A stretch of 7,279 nt of DNA. Origin: Candidatus Hydrogenedentota bacterium (GTDB lineage: Bacteria; Hydrogenedentota; Hydrogenedentia; Hydrogenedentales; CAITNO01). The stretch is from assembly GCA_011046175.1 (NCBI GenBank), contig DSBB01000412.1, positions 1-7,279 on the forward strand, read 5' to 3'. Of this stretch, positions 1 through 6,159 are shown piece after piece; within the stretch, counting starts at the first letter, position 1, and each line of letters starts with the position of its first letter. The notes beneath the pieces were generated by a model. That model did not search any database and was not told where the DNA came from. It saw nothing but the letters and a program-made list of their open reading frames with translations. The position numbers and the translations under genes were made by a program.

Positions 1-1775
1 TCATCCAGCAGGCGATACGCATACGGATGGGTCGGCGCCTGTTCGATGACGCGCAGCCAGGTGGCCGCGGCGCGGCGCGCTTGTCCGCGATGCGCCTGTA
101 TCTCGCCGATGCGGCACCAGACAAAAGCGTCCGTGCCGTCAATGCGCAAATATCTTTTATACAGCGGTTCGGCGGCGTCCTTGTCGCCCCTTGTAAAAAG
201 CAGTTCTGCAAGCCTGCGCAACGCTTCGGGATCGTCGGGATACACGTCAAGACATGCACGATAGCCCGCGACGGCGGCCTCCGCCTCGCCCCGTAATGCC
301 GCCGCCACGCCCGCAGACCGCAGCGCGGCGCGCGCCGCGGGATGCCGCGCGCGGAGTTCGCGGCTCTGTTCCGTGGCCGCATCGGCGTCGCCCAGATCGA
401 AGGCAAGGCGAAACGCGGTTTGCCGCAAATAAAGATCGTCGGGATGACGCTGCAACGCCGTTATATGGTCATCAAACAATTGCGCGCGCCAATTCTCGTC
501 CACCACTTCCCGCAGCGCGTCATAACGCCGCCGCACCCGATCCCGCGAGTGGTCGTCGAGGAACGCCTGTAACTGCCAGCCCAGCAGATCGAACTCGGCG
601 GCGGGCGTCCATGCAAGCGCCGCCGCGCAGGCTTCCTTTTCCGGCGGCGCGCCGTCGAGCTGCAGCAGCGGCGCGAGCGCTTCAAACATGGCCGACGCCG
701 CGAGATAGTTGCCGGCGAAGTTGAAATGGACGTTGTCCACAAAAAAGTCATAGCCCGGCAGCCCGTCTTCGCTGTGAGCGGCCAGTTTGCCCGCCACGTC
801 GGCCAACAATGCGTTGTCATGCCGCGCCGCCTGTCTGCGCACAATGCCGTTAATACTCTGCCCGCTTTCATCTGCGGATTCCGGCGGCGCGACAACACCC
901 ATAAACCGGCGGTTGCCGCTGAGCGTGCACAGCAGCGCCGTTGCGTTCGCGCGCGCCGCCGAGGCGCATACGTCCCGCACGTTGCGCTCATAAAACATCA
1001 GGGTCTTCGGGTGGTCCGTCATGCCCGGCAACATGCGCATAAGAGCGTCCGTGTCAGGCAGGTTCAATGACGTTGCCGCGCCGGCGCGGCGAAGCAGTTG
1101 CACCGTGCGCAATTCATTGGCGGCAATGAGCGCGCGGATGATCGGCGTCCGCCAGAACAACCGGCTGCGCCCAAGCGCCGTGGCGGGGCCAAAGGGGCCC
1201 ACCGCCTCGTTGTTGCCCATGTACACCAGGAACACGTCCGGTTCAAGCGCGGCGCAGGCGCGCGCCGCCTGCACCATGACATGAGAGTTCATGCCGGGAC
1301 AGGCCGCGTTGTATACCTCCCATTGCACGGACGGGGCGCGTTCGCGCAGCATCATTTCCAGGATGCGCGCCGACGTGCGCGTGCCGTAGATGGCGGAACC
1401 GCCGAACACGAAGATACGGCGGGCGCCGGGCGCTTTCACTTCCGGAACCTGAAAGTCCAGGTCGTCCCACGTCATGATGCGGTCGAGGGGCAACGCCGAG
1501 AACTGCTGATAAAAGGCGCGGTTCGGCGTGTGGTACGCCTTGCCGTCCACCTCGCACCGCGCCAGGAAGCGCGTGCTCTCGCCATAACCCGCAACGCGCA
1601 GAATCCCCTCCAGCAGCGCCGCCTGCGCCAGCAGACAAAACACAAGGATGGCAAGCCAGAGCAGAATTCGGGGGACATGATATGCAATTGCCCCTTTAGG
1701 CTTTTGTTGCAACTCGCGGTGTGGAGCCTCGGCAATTACGTGATCATGTCCCCCGAATTCGCCAGAATCGCTCAT
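1..1775 (-). CDS. Membrane-anchored SGNH/GDSL hydrolase with C-terminal TPR repeats (3' end outside window)
   Basis: A single open minus-strand frame of 591 codons runs from ATG 1775-1773 off the left edge. Residues 1-36 are a short hydrophilic leader. Residues 37-58 are a membrane helix or uncleaved signal anchor, so the rest is probably extracytoplasmic. The SGNH hydrolase domain spans about 118-370. FVFGGSAIYG (122-131) carries the putative nucleophile Ser127, with Gly-Gly-Ser in place of Gly-Asp-Ser. MGNNE (186-190) matches block III and DNVH (347-350) gives the catalytic Asp/His pair. From about 446 to the edge come four TPR-like helical pairs. The family includes esterases and O-acyl-transfer enzymes acting on glycans; the substrate is unknown. 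The start overlaps the glycosyltransferase stop (ATGA), and GGGAG at 1782-1786 lies 6 bp upstream. No in-frame ATG follows until residue 101, beyond the membrane helix, which supports this start. Codons 6-37 are supplied by a palindromic repeat element. The fold is well supported; the reaction is inferred. Confidence 0.9.
   Translation of the reverse strand, partial: MSDSGEFGGHDHVIAEAPHRELQQKPKGAIAYHVPRILLWLAILVFCLLAQAALLEGILRVAGYGESTRFLARCEVDGKAYHTPNRAFYQQFSALPLDRIMTWDDLDFQVPEVKAPGARRIFVFGGSAIYGTRTSARILEMMLRERAPSVQWEVYNAACPGMNSHVMVQAARACAALEPDVFLVYMGNNEAVGPFGPATALGRSRLFWRTPIIRALIAANELRTVQLLRRAGAATSLNLPDTDALMRMLPGMTDHPKTLMFYERNVRDVCASAARANATALLCTLSGNRRFMGVVAPPESADESGQSINGIVRRQAARHDNALLADVAGKLAAHSEDGLPGYDFFVDNVHFNFAGNYLAASAMFEALAPLLQLDGAPPEKEACAAALAWTPAAEFDLLGWQLQAFLDDHSRDRVRRRYDALREVVDENWRAQLFDDHITALQRHPDDLYLRQTAFRLAFDLGDADAATEQSRELRARHPAARAALRSAGVAAALRGEAEAAVAGYRACLDVYPDDPEALRRLAELLFTRGDKDAAEPLYKRYLRIDGTDAFVWCRIGEIQAHRGQARRAAATWLRVIEQAPTHPYAYRLLD
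1664..1760. mobile_element. 97-bp REP/MITE-like palindromic element inside the SGNH gene
   Basis: Two long arms face each other: 1664-1690 and 1733-1760. Both, read inward, begin GAATTCGGGGGACATGAT, then diverge slightly (ATGC against CACG) before AATTG; the right arm has one extra base. A 42-bp interior (1691-1732) contains a further short complementary pair, AGGCT/AGCCT, so the whole element could fold into one long hairpin. There is no transposase gene in the window, so any movement would be in trans. From memory, unverified here, repeats with GGGGGACA-type ends occur next to REP-associated Y1 (IS200-like) transposases in metagenomic genomes. GCCAGA occurs on both flanks (1655-1660 and 1761-1766) but 3 bp off the left edge, so a target duplication is not established. 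The element is read through in frame as residues 6-37 of the SGNH protein. Confidence 0.8.
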
Positions 1776-2728
1776 GCCGCGCTCCCGGAATCATCCCGGT
1801 TGCGGCGCAAGGTTTCGCGGACGATATACGCGGGGTTCTGTTGCAGCATGATGAAGCTGCGGATGGCAAACTCGCCGAGTATGGCAATGGCCGACAGAAT
1901 CATGAGCGAGAAGAAAAAGACGGTATTCAACACCAGCCCCGGCGTCACCTCGGCCAGGATGCCGCCGGGCGTGAGAAAGCCCAGCAGAATGCGCAGCATG
2001 AACAACACGCCGCCGAGAAAGCAAAACCCCGCGAGCAGTTGAAACGGACGCTGCGAGAGTTTCACCAGATTGTCCATGTTGTACTGCCAAAGCTTCCGGA
2101 ACGTCCAGCCCGACTTGCCGTACTTGCGCGGATGATGGGTCACGGGCACTTCCGTATAGCGCCCCGCCTTGGCGATGGCGTCAACATTGTTGAATATGCG
2201 CAATGGCCCGAGGTTGAAGGCGCGGAGCAGGTCGGCGTTGTATATTTTGAAGGTGCAGCCAAAGTCGGTGAGCGTACTGTGCGAAGCGCGGCGCATGATC
2301 ATATTCGCCAGCTTCGACGGCACGACGCGCAACAGCGAGTCCTTGCGGTTCTTGCGGAACCCGCTCACCAGATCGTTCCCCTTGTCGTATTCGGCGACCA
2401 GCCGCGGCAGTTCGTCCGGCTCGAGCTGTAAATCGCTGTCCAGCAAGACCCACGCGCGCCCGCGCGCTTCGACCATGCCCGCCGTCACCGCCGCCTGCTG
2501 TCCCGCGTTCGAGAACAAGTCCATGACCACGCTGATGCGCGGGTCTTTCTCAAACAACATCTTCAACTTCGCCCAAGTGGCGTCCATGCTGCCGTCGTTG
2601 ACCATGATAATCTCGCTCTCGCGGCCCAGCGCGTCCAGCGCCGCCGACAAACGTTGATGAAATTCCTCGATGCTGTTTTCTTCATTGAAACACGATATGA
2701 TCACGGAAAATTCAGGCGTCGCAGTCAT
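1772..2728 (-). CDS. Family 2 glycosyltransferase, DPM/ArnC-like, with two C-terminal membrane helices
   Basis: A 318-residue protein. The GT-A domain starts with FSVIISCFNEE (7-17), followed by the nucleotide-binding VNDGSMDAT (43-51) and the metal-binding DSD (97-99) in LLDSDLQ. The HHPRKYGKSG stretch in the middle is typical of dolichol-phosphate-mannose-synthase-like enzymes. Two hydrophobic helices lie at about 229-252 and 266-289. Relatives transfer a sugar from a nucleotide donor to a polyprenyl phosphate at the inner face of the cytoplasmic membrane (DPMS, ArnC, GtrB types); the sugar here is unknown. ATG 2728 is chosen over an ATG 14 codons upstream because it has a strong ribosome site (AAGGAG, 2737-2742, 8 bp away) and overlaps the methyltransferase stop by four bases. 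Its own stop overlaps the SGNH start in the same way, so the three genes are very likely translationally coupled. Confidence 0.93.
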   Translation of the reverse strand: MTATPEFSVIISCFNEENSIEEFHQRLSAALDALGRESEIIMVNDGSMDATWAKLKMLFEKDPRISVVMDLFSNAGQQAAVTAGMVEARGRAWVLLDSDLQLEPDELPRLVAEYDKGNDLVSGFRKNRKDSLLRVVPSKLANMIMRRASHSTLTDFGCTFKIYNADLLRAFNLGPLRIFNNVDAIAKAGRYTEVPVTHHPRKYGKSGWTFRKLWQYNMDNLVKLSQRPFQLLAGFCFLGGVLFMLRILLGFLTPGGILAEVTPGLVLNTVFFFSLMILSAIAILGEFAIRSFIMLQQNPAYIVRETLRRNRDDSGSAA

Positions 2729-3501
2729 GTCGCTTGCTCCTTGCCGCACACGGCGTACAGCGAACCGCACAGATCGGGATAATCATGGCCGAGCGCGTAC
2801 AGGCCGTCAATCTGCGCCTCGCCCAGAATCCCCTGCCGCATCAGTTCGTCCAACTGGAAATCGGCCAGTATTTTAAGCATCACACCGCCCTGCGCGATGA
2901 CGTTCAGCCCCGCGGCACGGATGTGCTGTTGCAGCGTCTCGCTATCATATACGCGGCGGTGGCCGTGCTCCAGGTCGCGCGGCGTCAGGCTGTACAACGA
3001 CGGCAGAAGTCCCATCTTGAGGGCCAGCTGCCGCGACAAGGCGCGTGCGTTGGGCGCCGCAACAAACAACAGCCCGCCATCCGCGAGCGCGTCCTTGGCG
3101 AGACGCAACAACGCCACCGGTTCCTGAACATGCTCCAGCACATACACGGCAAACACGGCGGCGTACTTGTTTTTGACCTTCGGCAGAAACCGCTCGAACA
3201 GGTCATGATGAATGGTTACGTTGGCAAGGGCGGCGGCGCGTCCCGCTTCATAAAACGCGCGGCTTCCTTCGACCACGTCAAGGCGATCCAACAGCGGCGC
3301 CAGCAACGCCGTGTCCACCCCCTCCGCATAACCCAGTTGCAAACCGCACATGTCCGGACGTAAATAGGGCGCAAAGGTGCGCACAATCAGGCCGCGTATG
3401 GCGCAGTCCTGCGGCGAACCCCGGGTGTAGGTCGCGCTTGTCGCCTCAAGGGACGCAAGCGTGTCTCCGCTCTCGCCTGTATTCATCGCATTCAAGTGCA
3501 T
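2725..3501 (-). CDS. Class I SAM-dependent methyltransferase
   Basis: A 258-residue soluble protein with no signal peptide or membrane segment. It shows a diverged motif I, LQLGYAEGVDT (55-64; Gly-Tyr-Ala-Glu-Gly in place of Gly-x-Gly-x-Gly), then VVEGS (76-80) with an acidic end to the second strand that would hold the SAM ribose. Motif II is FAVYVLEHVQEP (117-128) and the following strand is GGLLFVAAPN (142-151). This is the pattern of the Methyltransf_11/23 type often found in polysaccharide and O-antigen clusters. The target could be a sugar, a lipid-linked intermediate or a small molecule; nothing in the sequence fixes it. ATG 3501 is favoured: it lies 2 bp after the upstream stop with AAGG at 3507-3510. 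A second ATG five codons in (3486) is possible. A longer open frame to 3660 only overlaps the hydrolase gene and lacks support. Confidence 0.88.
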   Translation of the reverse strand: MHLNAMNTGESGDTLASLEATSATYTRGSPQDCAIRGLIVRTFAPYLRPDMCGLQLGYAEGVDTALLAPLLDRLDVVEGSRAFYEAGRAAALANVTIHHDLFERFLPKVKNKYAAVFAVYVLEHVQEPVALLRLAKDALADGGLLFVAAPNARALSRQLALKMGLLPSLYSLTPRDLEHGHRRVYDSETLQQHIRAAGLNVIAQGGVMLKILADFQLDELMRQGILGEAQIDGLYALGHDYPDLCGSLYAVCGKEQAT

Positions 3502-3503
3502 TG

Positions 3504-4757
3504 TCACCTTAATCTGCCGGACTGGCGATAGAGATTGATCAACGCGCGGTTGACGAGATGCTCGCCCGCGCCCGGCGCGACGGCTGAGCCGATGTCCGCG
3601 CCGTAACCGCCCTCGACACAGGCGTTGATTGTCGGGAAATACCCCAGACCGCCATTGCAATATCCCACAAAAAAGGTGTGGGCAAACTTGGAACGTTCTT
3701 TCAACGACAGGCCATGCTCCACAAAAAACTCTCCCGGGAAGGCGGCCAATGCGATATGGTCGCCAATGGTTGCGGTATTGATTTCCGCATCTATGGTTTT
3801 GTCGGGATCACGGGAGCGACGCATTGCCAGGGGGACGGTTTCGCTGTGGAAGGTGATGGCAAGGTCCTGGGCGAACTCCGTAATGTCATTGGAGATGCGC
3901 AGCGCTTCATCGGCCAGCGCATAGCCCATGCGCGCCATCTCCTCGAACCCGCCCTCGGCCACGGGCGTCTTGTCGCCGTAAGGGTTGATGTCGCCGCACG
4001 CGCCCTGCAGGAACATGCACTGCCCGCCGACGTTCTCTTCAACGCGCCGCGCCATGGCGCCGGGATAATCCGCCGAGATGTTAAGATTGTCCGGGCCCAG
4101 CACCACGGGATGGCACGTAAAATTCACCAGCGTGGCAAGCGGCGTTCCATCCTGCGTTTCGACGCGGATAACGCCCACGGCGTGGTCCACCGGAGCGGTG
4201 GGAATGCGGTCGCGATTTGACCACAACATTTCCACCTCATCGTGCTCCTTGACCAGGCGCCTGTTGTGGCCTTCTTCAAGCCTACCCCATCCCACGCCTA
4301 TCTTCACGGGAACAAGATTGTTCGCCGCTTCATTGCACGCCTCTATAATTTGCGCTTCCACGTCCCGCGCCCAAGGCGCTTCCGCGCTGGGAAAGTCGCG
4401 CTGAAACGCGCCGGAAGAATGGGAATGGGACACGGCAAACAGCAAATTCTCCAAGGCGACGCTTTCTTTTACCGCGTCCCGCACGACCTGCATGCTTTCA
4501 CGGGAAATGCCGCCCAAATCAAGGGTGATCAGAACCAAATGGTTTTCTTCGCTACGCAATACGAGCGCGCGCGCCAACAGCGGATCGTGTATGCCGACGG
4601 ATACGGCTGCGCCGCGGGCGGAATAGCCGTACATGGCGCCGCCGACAGGCGGTGTGATTTCCCGCCGCGCCGCGCCCCCGGTGAGCGCCTCCACCGATAA
4701 AGACGGGAACCCGACAATTACGGCCACTACAAGACACGTGACAACCGACTTTGTCAT
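3504..4757 (-). CDS. Secreted neutral/alkaline ceramidase-family hydrolase, probably not a classical ceramidase
   Basis: A 417-residue protein. Residues 1-24 form a signal peptide (basic start, VVTCLVVAVIVGF core, cleavage probably near VEA-LT). The rest matches the neutral ceramidase N-terminal domain (PF04734 type): ITPPVGGAMYGY (34-45), the zinc-ligand segment SHSHSSGAF (110-118, His111 and His113), NFTCHPVVLG (212-221, His216), GACGDINP (252-259), PGEFFVEHG (341-349, Glu343 a likely zinc ligand) and GYCNGGLGYFPT (365-376, candidate Tyr ligand). Known neutral ceramidases have a nucleophilic Ser in GD-x-SPN; here the aligned residue is Asn258. The protein also lacks the C-terminal immunoglobulin-like domain of the roughly 650-residue enzymes. 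The metal site therefore looks kept while the ceramide-amidase nucleophile is missing, so another amide or ester substrate is likely. ATG 4757 has GAGGAG 8 bp upstream (4766-4771). It is the first gene of the four-gene operon. Confidence 0.9.
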   Translation of the reverse strand: MTKSVVTCLVVAVIVGFPSLSVEALTGGAARREITPPVGGAMYGYSARGAAVSVGIHDPLLARALVLRSEENHLVLITLDLGGISRESMQVVRDAVKESVALENLLFAVSHSHSSGAFQRDFPSAEAPWARDVEAQIIEACNEAANNLVPVKIGVGWGRLEEGHNRRLVKEHDEVEMLWSNRDRIPTAPVDHAVGVIRVETQDGTPLATLVNFTCHPVVLGPDNLNISADYPGAMARRVEENVGGQCMFLQGACGDINPYGDKTPVAEGGFEEMARMGYALADEALRISNDITEFAQDLAITFHSETVPLAMRRSRDPDKTIDAEINTATIGDHIALAAFPGEFFVEHGLSLKERSKFAHTFFVGYCNGGLGYFPTINACVEGGYGADIGSAVAPGAGEHLVNRALINLYRQSGRLR

Positions 4758-4966
4758 AATTCTATCTCCTCGAGTACTTGCGGGTTTTTACTCGCCGCCT
4801 CTAACCGATAAGCATCATACAAACGTAAGTATATACCGTTGGACACGCCGGTTGCCAAACAAGTGAAAACGAGTGAAAGAAGCATCCCCGGAAAATATAA
4901 ACTGTGGTATCATGTTCTGCGAAAAAAAATATCAGGACAAAACGCACAAGTGTAGGAAAAACAACA
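4758..4966. promoter_or_regulatory. Divergent intergenic region between the operon and the sialidase gene
   Basis: These 209 bp separate two outward-reading genes and are visibly richer in A/T than the flanking coding DNA, so both promoters should lie here. Toward the sialidase there are two -10-like boxes: TATAAA at 4896-4901 and an extended-type TGGTATCAT at 4905-4913. Neither has a convincing -35 partner. The direct repeat AGTGAAA occurs at 4862-4868 and 4872-4878, exactly 10 bp apart. On the operon side, CGAGTA (4771-4776) and TACTCG (4789-4794) can pair and would partly cover the hydrolase ribosome site. The sialidase ribosome site is probably AGGA at 4954-4957. Promoter assignments are guesses from pattern only. 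Confidence 0.5.
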
Positions 4967-5806
4967 ATGCGACTCTCATTCATTATTATTCTGGCGATTG
5001 CGACAACCGTTGTCGCAGGCGCTTCGCCTTCGGCGGTTGACGTAAAAAAAATCTGGGACGCAGGCGAACACAATGCCTTTACTGATCTCGCGTATTGTAA
5101 GGATATGTGGTACTGCGTGTTTCGCGAGGCGGCGGGACATGTCAAGGGCGACGGCGGCGTCCGTATTATCACCTCTCCGGACGGGGATTCGTGGACGTCC
5201 CGCGCGCTGCTTCAAGAAACAGGCGTTGACCTGCGTGATCCGAAAATCTGTGTTACGCCGGACGACAAACTCATGATTACCATGGGCGGATCATATTATC
5301 GGGATGGCAAACTGGTGGGCCGGAGGCCCCGGGTGTCTTTTTCAACGGATGGCCGCGCCTGGTCGAACCCGACGCCCGTATGCCGCGACGGCGATTGGCT
5401 GTGGCGCGTCACATGGCATGGCGACACGGCGTACGGGGCAAGCTACAGCGGCCCCGTCGCGGACAGGCCGGAATGGGCGCTAACGCTGATGCGCAGTAAA
5501 GACGGCCTGGACTGGCAGCCGGTGACGGAAATGGCGGCGTCCGGAAAACCGAACGAAACCACGTTGCGCTTCCGCCCCGACGGCGTTATGCTCGCGCTTA
5601 TCCGGCGCGAAGAAGAAAGCCGCAACGCCTTTTTCGGCGAGAGCAAGCCGCCGTATACGGAATGGCGTTTCAATGAACTGAACTGCCGCATAGGCGGCCC
5701 GAATTTCATTTTGTTGCCTGATGGCAACATGTGGGCGGGCGGACGCCTCTACGGCGAAACGAGCAAAACGGCGCTGGGGCCGCAGTTTCGCCGCCCTTTT
5801 GGATAA
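4967..5806 (+). pseudogene. 3'-truncated BNR/Asp-box sialidase-like gene
   Basis: The open frame gives 279 residues from ATG 4967. Residues 1-19 are a signal peptide (MRLSFIIILAIATTVVAGA). Three Asp-box motifs mark a beta-propeller: SPDGDSW (70-76), STDGRAW (126-132) and SKDGLDW (177-183), plus a degenerate LPDGNMW (250-256). GGPNFILLPDGNMWAGGRLYG is typical of exo-alpha-sialidase-like proteins, which continue for roughly another 60-100 residues. Here the homology stops at about Leu270 and the frame ends nine codons later (GPQFRRPFG, then TAA). The next bases belong to a sulfatase in another frame. The missing part is where sialidases usually carry the third arginine and the tyrosine nucleophile, so the product is probably inactive or unstable. 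The intact ancestor would have been an exported glycan-degrading enzyme. The start is supported by AGGA at 4954-4957 and by the signal peptide; an upstream ATG at 4904 would place a hydrophilic stretch before it. Confidence 0.8.
4999..5017. repeat. 19-bp palindrome within the sialidase signal-peptide codons
   Basis: TGCGACAAC (4999-5007) and GTTGTCGCA (5009-5017) are perfectly complementary around a single central C. The sequence lies 30 bases into the coding region, within codons 11-17 of the signal peptide. It could be an intragenic operator close to the promoter, or a chance product of the Ala-Thr-Thr-Val-Val-Ala codons. Confidence 0.4.
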
Positions 5807-6059
5807 CCCCGAAGCGGAACATCAACGGACAGACGCGCTCATCCAGGTTGCGGACGGCTTTTGTCTGCGTACGGACAATTGGGCGTACATGAAATACGCC
5901 GGAGAAAACGGAGAAGAAGCCGCCATGCTGTATGACATGACCGCCGATCCGAAACAATACAAAAACCTCTCAGGACATCCTGATTATGCGGTCATTGAAA
6001 AACGACTTGAGGAGCGCCTTGAAGCCCGCGTCGCGGCAGCCGGGGGCGGAACGCGCTGA
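5778..6059 (+). pseudogene. C-terminal remnant of a sulfatase gene
   Basis: This frame, +1 relative to the sialidase frame, encodes 93 residues that look like the end of an iduronate-sulfatase-type arylsulfatase. GRSFAALLDNP (1-11) matches the usual 'G-x-S-L-x-P-L-L' segment. GFCLRTDNWAYMKY (27-40) matches the 'S-x-R-T-x-R-W-R-Y' strand, and LYDMTADPKQYKNL (51-64) matches 'LYD-x-x-x-DP-x-E-x-x-N-L'. A charged helix ends the protein. The N-terminal alkaline-phosphatase-like core and the Cys/Ser-x-Pro-x-Arg formylglycine motif are absent, so no sulfatase activity is possible. There is no convincing start codon or ribosome site of its own. The remnant shows that a sulfatase gene once stood downstream of the sialidase, a common pairing for degrading sulfated, sialylated glycans. 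Assembly error is the alternative explanation for the join. Confidence 0.8.
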
Positions 6060-6068
6060 AACCCGATT

Positions 6069-6090
6069 CCTGTCGCAATAGAGCGACAGG
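6069..6090. terminator. Hairpin between convergent genes, possible weak terminator
   Basis: An 8-bp perfect stem, CCTGTCGC (6069-6076) and GCGACAGG (6083-6090), encloses a 6-base loop. It lies 9 bases past the sulfatase-remnant stop and about 70 bases past the isomerase stop, where a shared terminator would be expected. Neither side has a proper T-run, so intrinsic termination would be weak or Rho-assisted. A 10-bp palindrome CGGCGCGCCG follows at 6108-6117. No open frame of note lies in 6060-6159. Confidence 0.35.
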
Positions 6091-6159
6091 CGCGGTGGCG
6101 GGAAAAACGGCGCGCCGCCAACGGAACACTATGGGAAAAATTTCAGCACGCGCCACGCC

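Noticed and set aside
461..991. 176-codon minus-strand frame within the SGNH gene
   Set aside because: It is out of frame with the continuous 591-codon reading that carries GNNE, DNVH and the TPR repeats.
1655..1766. GCCAGA flanks as a target-site duplication
   Set aside because: One copy touches the element edge and the other is 3 bp away. Six bases can match by chance, and Y1-type REP mobilisation is not known to duplicate targets.
1098..2042. 314-codon plus-strand open frame opposite the SGNH and glycosyltransferase genes
   Set aside because: Its protein is Arg/His/Ala/Gln-rich with no recognisable domain, it spans two well-supported genes on the other strand, and long antisense frames are expected in GC-rich DNA.
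1721..2431. 236-codon plus-strand open frame
   Set aside because: It is antisense to the glycosyltransferase, whose motifs are clear; the composition is that of a shadow frame.
3502..3660. N-terminal extension of the methyltransferase
   Set aside because: The extra 53 residues are Arg-rich, overlap the ceramidase-family gene and have no ribosome site; the operon spacing favours ATG 3501.
4904..4966. Earlier start for the sialidase-like gene
   Set aside because: It would put 21 hydrophilic residues before a normal signal peptide, and the ATG lies inside the -10-like promoter region.
5721..5777. Upstream part of the sulfatase frame as a real N-terminus
   Set aside because: These codons are the sialidase coding sequence read in another frame; the sulfatase similarity starts only at about 5778.
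5790..5810. Programmed frameshift joining sialidase and sulfatase frames
   Set aside because: There is no slippery heptamer or convincing stimulatory structure, and both partners lack their catalytic parts, which fits a deletion better.
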